NCBI RefSeq assembly: GCF_900105625.1
Contig: NZ_FNSD01000001.1
Coordinates: 1,488,001 to 1,552,000 of the forward strand
Length of the DNA stretch: 64,000 bases
Direction: 5' to 3'
Source: Terriglobus roseus
Lineage (GTDB): Bacteria > Acidobacteriota > Terriglobia > Terriglobales > Acidobacteriaceae
The notes below the pieces were generated by a model, which searched no databases, was not told the origin of the DNA, and was given only the letters and a program-made list of their open reading frames with translations. A program made the position numbers and the translations under genes. This document shows, one piece after another, positions 34,451 to 43,557 of this stretch. Numbering within the stretch: position 1 is the first letter of the stretch; each line of letters opens with the position of its first letter.

Positions 34451-36064
34451 TCAAGCCACGGACTGTAGACGGCTCTCGCTCAGGTCGAGTTCTCGCTCCA
34501 GCGTCCGGTAGACGCTCTCATCCACTCGTCCGGTCTCTCGAAGTTCGATCAACTGTTCGCGCTCCGCCTGGACTGTTTCAAGCATCACGGTAGACATTGT
34601 CCGTGCGTGCCGATCCATGGCGGGGACGCCCGGACCGCAATCTTGAATCGATTCAAGACGGTGCTCGTACTGATGCAGAAGGTCATCGTAGGCGTGGTGT
34701 AAGTCTTCATCCTCGCCCGGCTTGCAGTTCTGCAGATGCTCCATGGCACGGCGAATGAGGATGCGACGGGCTTCTCCTTCATCGCAGCCATCTGCCTTTT
34801 CGTTCCCCAGACCAAGAGCCCGCACCAGTGCCGGCAGCGTCAGGCCCTGCAGCACCAGCGTGACCAGGATGACGCAGAAAGTCAGGAAGACGATCATGTT
34901 GCGCTGCGCGAACGGCTGGCCGTTGCCCAGCGTGTATGGCAGCGAACTGGCAGCGGCCAGCGCCACAACGCCGCGCATGCCCGTCCATCCCACCACGAAG
35001 ATCGACCGCGGAGTGGGCACATTCTCAGGCTGATGCTGTACGTAACGCCGGATCTTGTAGGTCACCAGTGCCGCGGGATAGCACCAGATCATGCGCAGCG
35101 CCACCAGTGTCGCGGCGAAGCCGAGTCCGTAAGCTACAACGCGCACATGGCTGTAGTCGCGGATACCCGCAAGCACCACCGGCAGTTGCAGGCCCAGCAG
35201 CAGAAAGACCAGGCCGTTGAGTCCGAACTCTGCTGCATCCCAGACTGCCATCGTCTGCAGTCGTACGGTCGGCGAGAAGAACGTCGCCGACTTGCGGCTG
35301 AGATACAGTCCGCACACGACAACCGCGATGACGCCTGATGCGTGCACCGATTCGCCTGCAAGGTAGGAGCCGTAGGCCACGATGAACGACATCGCAATCT
35401 CGACAGGGCCGTCATCGATCCACTTCTCAAACCACGTCACAACAAAGCCACAAACCAGTCCAACGGCCACGCCACCGGTGAACAGCCAGAGCAGCCGCAA
35501 AAGCCCGGCGCCAATGGTTGGTGTCGTGCCGTTGATGATCATGTCCACGCCGAACTCAAGCGCCAGCAGGCCGGTTGCATCGTTCAGCAGGCTCTCGCCT
35601 TCCAGAACATCGACTATGCGCTTCGGCATGCCGATCTTTTTTGCGATCGAGCTTGCCGCCACAGCGTCCGTGGGCGAAACCACCGCGCCCAGCAGGAAGC
35701 CGACACGCCAGTCAAAGCTGGGTAGGAAGTAGTGTGCGGTGATAGCCACGCCAATCGCCGTGAAGAACACAAGGCCGATCGCCAGCGATCCAATGGAGAC
35801 GATGTTGTATTTGAAGTCGGTCCACGAGGTCTGCCATGCCGCGGCAAACAGCAGTGGTGGCAGGAAGACAAGAAACACCAGGTCCGGCGGCAGCGGCACG
35901 CGCGGCAGGGAAGGTATGAAAGACGAAGCCAGCCCGGCGATGACCAGGACGATGGGGTAGGAAACGCTCAACCGCCGTGCGATACCTGCGATGACCGCAA
36001 TGGCAATCAACAGAGCGAGCATCTCGATCTGGAGGGCCGGAAGATTAGACAGGGTCGGGGTCAC
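34451..36064 (-). CDS. Na+/H+ antiporter, CPA1 family
   Basis: About 537 residues. Twelve or so membrane segments with the CPA1 core: FLPPLLFAAAWQTSW, GAVVSPTDAVAASSIAKKIG, VLEGESLLNDATGLLALEFG and WTGMRGVVALAAASSLP. A hydrophilic C-terminal tail (about 120 residues, many Glu/Arg) is probably a cytoplasmic regulatory domain. It exchanges Na+ (or K+) for protons. The GTG at 36064 opens the first membrane segment (ALQIEMLALLIAIAVIAG); ATG 36022 is possible. The frame upstream to 36,952 is antisense to the acylase gene and is not used. Confidence 0.9.
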   Translation of the reverse strand: MTPTLSNLPALQIEMLALLIAIAVIAGIARRLSVSYPIVLVIAGLASSFIPSLPRVPLPPDLVFLVFLPPLLFAAAWQTSWTDFKYNIVSIGSLAIGLVFFTAIGVAITAHYFLPSFDWRVGFLLGAVVSPTDAVAASSIAKKIGMPKRIVDVLEGESLLNDATGLLALEFGVDMIINGTTPTIGAGLLRLLWLFTGGVAVGLVCGFVVTWFEKWIDDGPVEIAMSFIVAYGSYLAGESVHASGVIAVVVCGLYLSRKSATFFSPTVRLQTMAVWDAAEFGLNGLVFLLLGLQLPVVLAGIRDYSHVRVVAYGLGFAATLVALRMIWCYPAALVTYKIRRYVQHQPENVPTPRSIFVVGWTGMRGVVALAAASSLPYTLGNGQPFAQRNMIVFLTFCVILVTLVLQGLTLPALVRALGLGNEKADGCDEGEARRILIRRAMEHLQNCKPGEDEDLHHAYDDLLHQYEHRLESIQDCGPGVPAMDRHARTMSTVMLETVQAEREQLIELRETGRVDESVYRTLERELDLSESRLQSVA

Positions 36065-36186
36065 CTCTCTAGTGTCTCCGATGCGATACGGGTTTGGCGA
36101 GACAGACACTTCCGGCGGGTCAGCCCTGCTTTTCTGCCTGCCGATAACACCGCTAAGCCCTGCGGCATCTAGACTCTGGAAGAAGA

Positions 36187-38697
36187 ATGTCGACGACCCA
36201 GACCACAACCGACAGCGGTCACCTGCAGCGGCGACGGCGTGCGCTGCACCGAACTGCGACTGGTGCGGCGGTACTGGTCGTTCTGCTCTTGGCGGCTGCA
36301 TTGGGCGCACGCCTCTGGCTGAGCCATGCTTTGCGTGCTTCCCTTCCACAGACCGATGGCTCGCTGCGACTGCAGGGCCTTGCCTCGCCCGTGACCGTGG
36401 AGCGCGATGCCCACGGCATCCCTCACATCCTCGCTGAGAGTGTCGATGATCTCGTCTTCGCGCAGGGCTTCGTGACAGCCGGCGATCGTCTATGGCAGAT
36501 GGACATGCTGCGCCGTCACGTGACCGGCCGGCTGGCCGAGGTGCTTGGCAGCGACATGGTCGAGCATGACCGCACACAGCGTTACCTGCAGTTGCGCCAG
36601 GCCGCTGCACGTGCGCTGCCCCTGATGGACCCCGCCGAGCGACATCAGTTAGACCGCTATGCCGATGGCGTGAATGTGCAGATGGATCTGTTACGAGCAG
36701 GCGGTCATCTGCCCGCGGAGTTTCGCGTGCTCGGCTACGAACCAGAGCGCTGGACCGCCATGGACTCCCTGCTGGTCGAGTTCGCGATGACCGAAGATCT
36801 GAGCACCGTCTATCCCTCCAAGCTCGATCGCGAAGCCGTCGAGACGCTGCTCGCGGGACATACCTCGCGGGGTGAGGACCTGTTGGGTGACCTTTATCCC
36901 GTAACGACGCTCCGCGATCACCCACCACTCGCCGGCGCCGCAGCCGTTGCAAACAGGCCGAACCCGGACGACCTGGGCGAAGACGACGAGGTCACACAAC
37001 TCGCGTCACCCTCGCATGTGCAGGACCTGCTGGATGCCAAGGCTGTTCTTGCGCCCTTCGTGGGTTCGTTGCAGTGTGGGGAATGCCAGGCCGGATCCAA
37101 CAACTGGGCCGTCAGCGGAGCACACACCCAGAGCGGCAAGCCGCTCGTCGCCAACGATCCCCACCTGTCTCTTACAGTTCCAGGCATCTGGTACACGGTA
37201 GAACTCGAGTCCGGCAGCTTCCACGCCAGCGGTGCGGCGATACCGGGACTGCCGTTCCTCGTCATTGGACATAACCAGCACGTGGCTTGGGGATTTACAA
37301 ACAGTACAGCGGACGTGCAGGACCTGTACGTCGAGCAGGTCAGCGGCAACCACTATCGTGGTGCAGATGGTGCGACGTATCCGTTGGAGCACGATCACGA
37401 GACCATTCGGGTGAAACGCGGCAAAAGCGTCAGCTTCGACGTATTGCTGACCTCTCACGGTGGTGTACCCACTCCCATACTGTCCCCGCTCTATCCGCAT
37501 GAGACGCGTAGCGTGGCTCTGCGATGGCCCGTCTACGAAGCCGCAATCGCCAGCCTGCCGATGTATCGCGTCTGTTCCGCAGAGGACGGCGCCGCGCTGC
37601 TCGAAGCTTTCCGCAACTATGGCGCACCCGCGCAGAACCTTGTGTGGGGCGATGACCGCGGACACATCGGCTATCACCTGGTAGGACGCATTCCTCTGCG
37701 CGGTGCGGATGGACAGAGTGGCCTGACTCCGGTTCCCGTGAACACTGGCACCTACGAGTGGACGGGGTGGATTCCCTACGATGCTCTGCCACAGGTGACT
37801 GATCCCGAAGACGGCGTGGTGGCCACCGCCAACGCACGCACGACGCCCACCGGCTATCCCTACGGCATCACCCTCGACTGGGCCGCTCCATATCGCAACG
37901 AACGCATCTGGAAGCTGTTGGAGGGCCGCAATGCTCTTACTGCGGCCGACATGCTTGCGGTGCAGAACGATACTTTTTCTGCCCTGGATAAGGTCTATGC
38001 GGAACACATTGTGTCTGCCGTCGACCACGCAGAGTCACCGACCCGACGGGAGCGCGAGGCAGCCGACATCCTGCGGAAATGGGACGGCCACATCACGGCT
38101 GACTCCACCGCGGCCAGCCTGACCGCTGCGACCCGGCGCGCATTGTTGCCCATGGTGCTGCAGCCGAAGCTGGGCAGCAGTTGGGATCTTTACGGTGCGG
38201 GCAACAGCAGCTACGTGCTGGAGCGGATGATTGAGACGCAGCCGTCGCAGTGGCTGCCGGAACAATTTGCGGACTGGAATGCGCTGCTGACGGCGGCGCT
38301 GGATCGCGGCATGAAAGACAACGGAGCAACCGCTGAACTTCGAGATTGGACGTGGGGCTCGTGGCATACGCTCGATCTGGAGCACCCTGTCTTCGGCGCA
38401 ATCCCGTGGTTGCGCGCACTCCTCGGCATCGGGGGAACCGGCGCTCAACCGATGCCCGGCAGTGGAGTTACGGTACGCGCCTCCAACGGCAAACACAGCG
38501 CGAGCATGCGCTTCATCGCCGACCTTGCCGAGCCGACAAAAGATTCCCTGAGTCTGCCCATGGGCGAGAGCGGCAATCCCGCCAGTCCGTGGTTCATGGA
38601 CGGCTGGTCAACCTGGTATCGCGGCCAGCGTCAGGATCTGCCCTTCGCCGGAAGCGCAAACAGCGTCTCGCTGCATCGTATGGTGCTGACACCATGA
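36187..38697 (+). CDS. Penicillin acylase-family N-terminal nucleophile hydrolase
   Basis: 836-residue precursor. An N-terminal anchor or uncleaved signal (VLVVLLLAAALGARLWLSHA, about 28-47) directs it to the periplasmic side. The alpha chain has VTVERDAHGIPHILAESVDD and QGFVTAGDRLWQMDMLRR. The nucleophile Ser304 in AGSNNWAVSG marks the autocatalytic cleavage site that starts the beta chain, followed by NDPHLSLTVPGIWYTVELES. Related enzymes cleave acyl-amides such as acyl-homoserine lactones, beta-lactams or N-acyl amino acids; substrate is unknown. Its stop overlaps the next start (ATGA at 38694). Confidence 0.92.
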   Translation: MSTTQTTTDSGHLQRRRRALHRTATGAAVLVVLLLAAALGARLWLSHALRASLPQTDGSLRLQGLASPVTVERDAHGIPHILAESVDDLVFAQGFVTAGDRLWQMDMLRRHVTGRLAEVLGSDMVEHDRTQRYLQLRQAAARALPLMDPAERHQLDRYADGVNVQMDLLRAGGHLPAEFRVLGYEPERWTAMDSLLVEFAMTEDLSTVYPSKLDREAVETLLAGHTSRGEDLLGDLYPVTTLRDHPPLAGAAAVANRPNPDDLGEDDEVTQLASPSHVQDLLDAKAVLAPFVGSLQCGECQAGSNNWAVSGAHTQSGKPLVANDPHLSLTVPGIWYTVELESGSFHASGAAIPGLPFLVIGHNQHVAWGFTNSTADVQDLYVEQVSGNHYRGADGATYPLEHDHETIRVKRGKSVSFDVLLTSHGGVPTPILSPLYPHETRSVALRWPVYEAAIASLPMYRVCSAEDGAALLEAFRNYGAPAQNLVWGDDRGHIGYHLVGRIPLRGADGQSGLTPVPVNTGTYEWTGWIPYDALPQVTDPEDGVVATANARTTPTGYPYGITLDWAAPYRNERIWKLLEGRNALTAADMLAVQNDTFSALDKVYAEHIVSAVDHAESPTRREREAADILRKWDGHITADSTAASLTAATRRALLPMVLQPKLGSSWDLYGAGNSSYVLERMIETQPSQWLPEQFADWNALLTAALDRGMKDNGATAELRDWTWGSWHTLDLEHPVFGAIPWLRALLGIGGTGAQPMPGSGVTVRASNGKHSASMRFIADLAEPTKDSLSLPMGESGNPASPWFMDGWSTWYRGQRQDLPFAGSANSVSLHRMVLTP

Positions 38698-40493
38698 CGG
38701 CACGAACGCAACGACTGATTCAATACCTCGTAATCGCTCTCGCCGCGCTTGTTGCCGTGCTGCCGCTCGCGATCTACGGTTACTCCTGCGGCCATGATTT
38801 TGACTTCCATCTACGCAGTTGGATGGAGGCGAGCGCGCAGTGGCATCACGGCATCCTGAAACCGATATGGGCCTTCCACGCGGCATGGAACGCGGGCGAG
38901 CCTAGACTGCTGTTTTATCCGCCTTTGTCCTGGATGACGGGTGCTCTGCTCACGTCCGTACTGCCCTGGGTGTCAGTCTCGACCACGTTCACGTGGCTTG
39001 TCCTGTGTCTGAGCGGCCTCACGATGCATCGCCTCGTGCGGCGGTGGACTACTGGCGGCGTCGCCACGCTGGCGGCATGCGTCTACCTCGCCAATCCCTA
39101 CATGCTCTTCTGCGCCTATGAGCGCACCGCTTACGCGGAACTGATGGCCGCCGCGTGGATGCCGCTCCTGCTGGCCGCTCTGCTGCGTCCGCGCGTCAGC
39201 CTGTGGCGCGTCGCCGTCGCCATTGCACTACTGTGGCTGACGAACGCTCCTGCTGCGGTCGTTGGCTGCTACACATTGCTCCTGGTGGGTGGCGGCCGCC
39301 TCATCCTGTTGTGGCGCAGGAATCGCGTCGCTGCCCGATATTACGCAGGCGTGCTGACGGGCGGCTTTGCGCTGGGCCTGCTGACAGATGCCTTCTATCT
39401 GGTGCCTATGGCGATTGAGCGGAAGTATGTGCAACTCAATCTCGCCATCGTTCCAAATGCGCGACCCGACGCAAACTACCTGTTCTCGCATACCGGCGAT
39501 GAGTTCCATGACGGCGTTCTAATGCACTCCTCATTGATCGGTATTGGACTGGTGGCGTTAGCCGTGGTGTGTGGCTGTTCCTGGCTGATGCTGCGGAAAC
39601 ATCGCGTCGAAAGCTACCACTCCATGCAAAGCCGCGACACGATTACGCTGATGGAACGCGGCCGCTCAGATGCGGCCGCCATTGCCATCCCGGTTCTCGT
39701 GGTTTTCTCAGTCATCGTCATGTTTCTTCTGACGAAGTTCAGCTGGCCCATCTGGCACTTCGCTCCGGAACTGGTTTTCCTGCAGTTTCCATGGCGCTTC
39801 CTTGCGATGCAGGCGGCCGTCTCGATCCTGCTGCTGGCGCTGTGTGTGGAACGTCTGGGAGAGTTGCGCGGCGCTTCGCGTCTGCCCTGGCCGGCGCTGG
39901 CTGGCGCCGGCCTTTGCATCGCTGCACTCGCTGGATTTCTGGGCGCAAATCAGGGCTTTCGCCAGGGCTGCGATGACGAGGAAGGCCTGACGCCGCAGCG
40001 CATGGCCTTCGCACATGGGGACGGCTTTGAGCAAACCGACGAGTACACACCGGTCGGCGCAAACAACGAAGCGCTCGAGATTCAACTGCCAGCCGCATGG
40101 ATCGCATCGTCGGCCAGGGGTGTTCCTGAGGGCAAGAATGGAATACCCGTCAAAGGAACGCTGCTGCCGCGCGAGAGTGTACCGCATCCCGATGACCTGA
40201 TCTTCAGCGTGACCGCCCCCGGCCCAGCGGAGTTCCTGGTGATCCGTATGCGAAGATTCCAGGGCTGGCATGTGCTGCGTGACGGCAAGGAGATCACCGA
40301 TCTCCCGTATCGCTCCGACGGACTGACCGCCGTGCCGCTACCAACCGCGGGGCCTCACACGGTCGAGCTCCGCTATCGTCGCACAGCCGATCAGTGGCTG
40401 GGCGGTCTGCTGTCGTTGCTCGGCTTCGGCTGCGTGGCTGGACTCGCCCGCCGCGAATCGAAGTACATGCCTCGGCGAGCTACTTCGACTTAG
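38694..40493 (+). CDS. Large polytopic membrane protein, GT-C-like, unknown
   Basis: 599 residues with about eleven hydrophobic segments in the first 430 residues and a C-terminal soluble, beta-rich domain (FSVTAPGPAEFLVIRMRRF, GWHVLRDGKEITDLPYRSDG). The first loop carries GHDFDFHLRSWMEASAQWHH, an acidic pair after the first helix as in many GT-C glycosyltransferases and related YfhO-like proteins. Function is not established. It is translationally coupled to the penicillin-acylase-like gene and converges with the next gene, overlapping its end by 14 bases. Confidence 0.82.
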   Translation: MTARTQRLIQYLVIALAALVAVLPLAIYGYSCGHDFDFHLRSWMEASAQWHHGILKPIWAFHAAWNAGEPRLLFYPPLSWMTGALLTSVLPWVSVSTTFTWLVLCLSGLTMHRLVRRWTTGGVATLAACVYLANPYMLFCAYERTAYAELMAAAWMPLLLAALLRPRVSLWRVAVAIALLWLTNAPAAVVGCYTLLLVGGGRLILLWRRNRVAARYYAGVLTGGFALGLLTDAFYLVPMAIERKYVQLNLAIVPNARPDANYLFSHTGDEFHDGVLMHSSLIGIGLVALAVVCGCSWLMLRKHRVESYHSMQSRDTITLMERGRSDAAAIAIPVLVVFSVIVMFLLTKFSWPIWHFAPELVFLQFPWRFLAMQAAVSILLLALCVERLGELRGASRLPWPALAGAGLCIAALAGFLGANQGFRQGCDDEEGLTPQRMAFAHGDGFEQTDEYTPVGANNEALEIQLPAAWIASSARGVPEGKNGIPVKGTLLPRESVPHPDDLIFSVTAPGPAEFLVIRMRRFQGWHVLRDGKEITDLPYRSDGLTAVPLPTAGPHTVELRYRRTADQWLGGLLSLLGFGCVAGLARRESKYMPRRATST

Positions 40494-41451
40494 CCGCAGA
40501 CGACAGCAGGGTTGGCGACAGGTTCGCCGATAGGACCACGCGGGACTTCTTCTGCTCCACGGTCAGGGACTCGAAGGTCTGGTGCAGTGCAACGTCCTGC
40601 GGTGTTCCGGTTGCCGGCGTAAAGCCGCGGACCAGGTTGACGATCGTCGTCAGGTTCGCCGCAGTCTGCTGTGCTTGACTTTCGTTTGTGGCAAGCTCTT
40701 CCAGGCGCAGATGCAGACTGCCGCGGAAGCTGACCGATGCGATAAAGTCCGTGTCTTCACTCAGGGGAAGCGTGACGCCGAAGACCTGGATGCTGCCGCG
40801 ATCGCTGAAGGGCAGCCCAACATGCCCGATGCCCCATGCCAACGCGAAGTAAGGCACCTGTGGGTAGCGCAGACTGAGCAGCGACGAACCCGCAAAGGGC
40901 GAAGCACCTGCGGCATACCGATCGATGACGGAGTGGATCTGTTCCGGCATGGGCATGTTGCTGGCAGCGACCATGTCGTAACCCAGCGCGCTCACACGCA
41001 GCGTACGCCCCTCATTGCCTGGAATCGTATAGACGTCGTGGCCTGCGTAGTTCTCCACTGACACGCTGTTGCTCTTCAGAAAAGCGGTCAGCTTCGTTGC
41101 ATCGAAGCGGCCTTCGGCGACACCCGTATAAGCCACCACGCCATTTGGTCCATTCGGATCGGGCATTCGGTGCAACGAGACTGCGATGCGGTCCAGGTCG
41201 CGGTCCCAGCGAAATCCGGTCGCGTCCAGAAAATGCGCATAGTCCGGCGAGGCGTTGACCGGCTGCTCATCAAAATGACTTGCGGCCCGTACCGGCTTCA
41301 GATTGAAGTAGAGGATGGCATCGGATTCAGGCAGCAGTCGGGCCACCTCAGGCGGCGCATGGAAGCGCAGCACAAGCGCCACGATCAGCGCCAGCAGCAA
41401 AGCCGCCGGTACACCAAGGGAATAGAGTCTACGTTTGCGCCGAGGTTCCAC
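40480..41451 (-). CDS. Membrane-anchored periplasmic protein of unknown function
   Basis: About 323 residues: a basic N-terminus (EPRRKRRLYSLG), one membrane anchor (VPAALLLALIVALVLRF) and a large exported domain starting PPEVARLLPESDAILYFNLK, reminiscent of DUF3352-like proteins in which the first strand reads 'P.da.lyf...'. No catalytic motif is recognised. The start is GTG 41451 or TTG 41457; neither has a good ribosome site, and it lies 44 bases after the MFS gene stop on the same strand. Confidence 0.7.
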   Translation of the reverse strand: MEPRRKRRLYSLGVPAALLLALIVALVLRFHAPPEVARLLPESDAILYFNLKPVRAASHFDEQPVNASPDYAHFLDATGFRWDRDLDRIAVSLHRMPDPNGPNGVVAYTGVAEGRFDATKLTAFLKSNSVSVENYAGHDVYTIPGNEGRTLRVSALGYDMVAASNMPMPEQIHSVIDRYAAGASPFAGSSLLSLRYPQVPYFALAWGIGHVGLPFSDRGSIQVFGVTLPLSEDTDFIASVSFRGSLHLRLEELATNESQAQQTAANLTTIVNLVRGFTPATGTPQDVALHQTFESLTVEQKKSRVVLSANLSPTLLSSAAKSK

Positions 41452-41495
41452 TGCCAAGAAGCATAGCGGATTCGCCTCGCCACGGCTCCTGTCAT

Positions 41496-42899
41496 TTACG
41501 CAGCGCGACCTGAAGGTCGGGTCGCAGCCAATGTCGCAGGCAGCGCAAACGTCGCCAGCAACAGGGCCGCGTGCAGCGCCGCAAGCAGAGCAAAGGCCGC
41601 GACAAAGACCCTGGGAGCAGTGCCATGCGCATGCATCTGCCATGCGAGAAACGTAGCGAGCGCTGTCGTCAGCGTGGGCCCGCCCAGCCGCTGGACAATG
41701 TTGAGCGCTGTCGTCGCCATGGGTAATTGCGGCTTAGCGACAGCGTTGTAAGCAGCCGAAATCGATGGCGTACCAATGGCTGCCTGGCCCATCCCTCGAA
41801 AGAATAATGCCACCGCAAGTGCAACACCGGCGATGCTGTGCTGCGCGAAATACACGAACGGCAGCGCGCTCAGCAGGCTGACAATGCCCCCCATCGCACT
41901 CACCTTGCGAATGCCAAAGGTCTTCGTCAATGTGCCCATCAGCGGGTACACGCAGATCATGCCGACACCAAGCGGCGCCAGTAACAGGCCTGTCTTCGAC
42001 GGCGACTCACCGCACGCGCGAATCAGGTAGATCGGCAGCAGCATCTGCGCTGCGAAGACCGAGCCGTTTTGAAGAAACTGCACCTGTGTTCCCGCACGGA
42101 AGACACGATTGCGGAATAGTCGAAGGTCAACGATCGAGGCCCCCGCCTTCTGTCTTGCCGACCGCACAAACAGACCGATCAGCAGAATCGAGAATGCAAG
42201 CAACGCCTGACCGCGCCGGTCAACGACATGATCTGCGCCATACAGGAAGAGTGCGATCCCCGGAGAGAGAAGAAGGAAGCCAACCCCATCAAAGCTTCGC
42301 CGCTGATCGTTTAGTTCGTCGTCGGGCAGGAACACCCTGGCAAGCGCGATCGCGAGCAGACCAAAGGGCAGGTTGAGCAGGAAAATCCAGCGCCAACTGG
42401 CGTGCTGAAGAATCGCTCCGGCAATCACAGGTCCAAGCACCGGCGCCAACAGGACCGGCACCGCGGCATAGCCCACGACACGCGCCATGTGACGCCCTGC
42501 GGCACGTGCCAGCATCATCTGCGCCATGGGTGCCAGCAGGCCTCCGCACAATCCCTGCAAGACGCGGAAGGCGATCAGCGACTCGGCCGATCTCGCCGCA
42601 CCGCACAGCACCGACGCTGCGGTGAATGCCGTGAAGCACCAGAGGTAGAGCCGCTTGGCGCCGATGCGGTCCACCAGCCAGCCATTCAGCGGCAGCATCA
42701 ACGCCAGCGCCAGCAGGTACCCACTGGTCACCCACTGCACGGTGGCCAGCGTGCTGTGCATCTCCACCGCAAGGGTCGAGAGCGACACGTTGACCACCGT
42801 CGCATCCAGTTGCGCCAGGAACGATCCCAGCACGGCAACCGTGACTACCTTCCACACATCAGCGGGCAGGCGGTCCGTCTCTGGGAGTGTCTCAACCAA
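41496..42899 (-). CDS. MFS drug-efflux transporter, DHA2 (EmrB/QacA) type, TTG start
   Basis: 467 residues, about fourteen membrane segments. Landmarks are LGSFLAQLDATVVNVSLSTL in the first helix, WVTSGYLLALALMLPLNGWL, DRIGAKRLYLW (motif A) and GLCGGLLAPMAQMML, then APVLGPVIAGAI (motif C). It should export hydrophobic compounds using the proton gradient. The TTG at 42899 overlaps the isochorismatase-like stop by eight bases; no ATG fits. The two genes form an operon opposite a TetR regulator, which probably controls them. Confidence 0.88.
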   Translation of the reverse strand: MVETLPETDRLPADVWKVVTVAVLGSFLAQLDATVVNVSLSTLAVEMHSTLATVQWVTSGYLLALALMLPLNGWLVDRIGAKRLYLWCFTAFTAASVLCGAARSAESLIAFRVLQGLCGGLLAPMAQMMLARAAGRHMARVVGYAAVPVLLAPVLGPVIAGAILQHASWRWIFLLNLPFGLLAIALARVFLPDDELNDQRRSFDGVGFLLLSPGIALFLYGADHVVDRRGQALLAFSILLIGLFVRSARQKAGASIVDLRLFRNRVFRAGTQVQFLQNGSVFAAQMLLPIYLIRACGESPSKTGLLLAPLGVGMICVYPLMGTLTKTFGIRKVSAMGGIVSLLSALPFVYFAQHSIAGVALAVALFFRGMGQAAIGTPSISAAYNAVAKPQLPMATTALNIVQRLGGPTLTTALATFLAWQMHAHGTAPRVFVAAFALLAALHAALLLATFALPATLAATRPSGRAA

Positions 42900-43458
42900 T
42901 GGCTGCGATCACTTTTTCGGTAGTGCTGACATTCGACAGACGCGGGAAGATCGCAGTAAAGGCGAAGCTCTGCATCTCCGGTGAGAAGGTCGTGCAGATA
43001 TCTTCGACGGTCACAAATGCAAAGCCCAGGCCAGTGCCCTGCCGCAGCGTCGACTCGACACCAATGTTCGTCGCAATCCCACCGAGGACGACGGTTTTCA
43101 CCCCGCGCGAGCGCAGCACTTCTTCAAGGTTCGTACCAGCAAACGCACCCCAGTGACGCTTCGTCACCAAGACGTCGCCCGCCTTCATACCGGCAGCAAC
43201 CGCAATTTCCGAAGCAGCTGCTGGAATGTCTTTGGGAAGCTGCATGACTTCGTCGGACGGAAGCCTCATGAAATCGCTCATGTTCACACGCACATAGACA
43301 ACAGGGCTCCCCTTCGCCCGAAAGGCTTCCGCCAGCGTCGCGGCGCGCTCGACGACGTCAATCGCCGTGTAGGGCTTGGTGTCCCGCCCCACGACGCCGT
43401 TCTGCAGATCGATCAGTACCAGCGCCGTCTTTGACATATCAAGCTTTAGATCACTCAC
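42892..43458 (-). CDS. Isochorismatase-like hydrolase lacking the usual nucleophilic Cys
   Basis: 188 residues of the isochorismatase/nicotinamidase fold: ALVLIDLQNGVV (Asp), LVTKRHWGAFAGTNLEEVLR (Lys) and the cis-peptide segment VVLGGIATNIGVESTLRQG. At the position where amidases carry Cys this protein has Gly (TNIGVEST), so cysteine-based amide hydrolysis is unlikely and an isochorismatase-type or non-catalytic role is possible. The GTG at 43458 has AGGAGATGAATT upstream. First gene of the two-gene operon with the MFS transporter. Confidence 0.88.
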   Translation of the reverse strand: MSDLKLDMSKTALVLIDLQNGVVGRDTKPYTAIDVVERAATLAEAFRAKGSPVVYVRVNMSDFMRLPSDEVMQLPKDIPAAASEIAVAAGMKAGDVLVTKRHWGAFAGTNLEEVLRSRGVKTVVLGGIATNIGVESTLRQGTGLGFAFVTVEDICTTFSPEMQSFAFTAIFPRLSNVSTTEKVIAAIG

Positions 43459-43483
43459 AATTCATCTCCTGTCTTTCGAAAGC

Positions 43484-43533
43484 TGAGGGTATCCTCAACT
43501 TCTTGTCTGGCTTAGAATATGAGGGTGCCCTCG
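43484..43533. promoter_or_regulatory. Two palindromic sites, possible TetR operators
   Basis: TGAGGGTATCCTCA (43484-43497, one central mismatch) and GAGGGTGCCCTC (43521-43532, perfect five-base arms) share the half-site GAGGG and lie 36 bases apart in the spacer between the divergent isochorismatase-like and TetR genes. TAGAAT at 43513-43518 could be a -10 box between them. This is the expected layout for autoregulation. Confidence 0.45.
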
Positions 43534-43557
43534 GTTTCGTCAAATCCGCCCAAGTCC

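Noticed and set aside
36065-36952. N-terminal 300 codons of the antiporter frame
   Set aside because: Antisense to the penicillin-acylase-like gene and lacks any membrane or family motif; the antiporter starts at 36064 or 36022.
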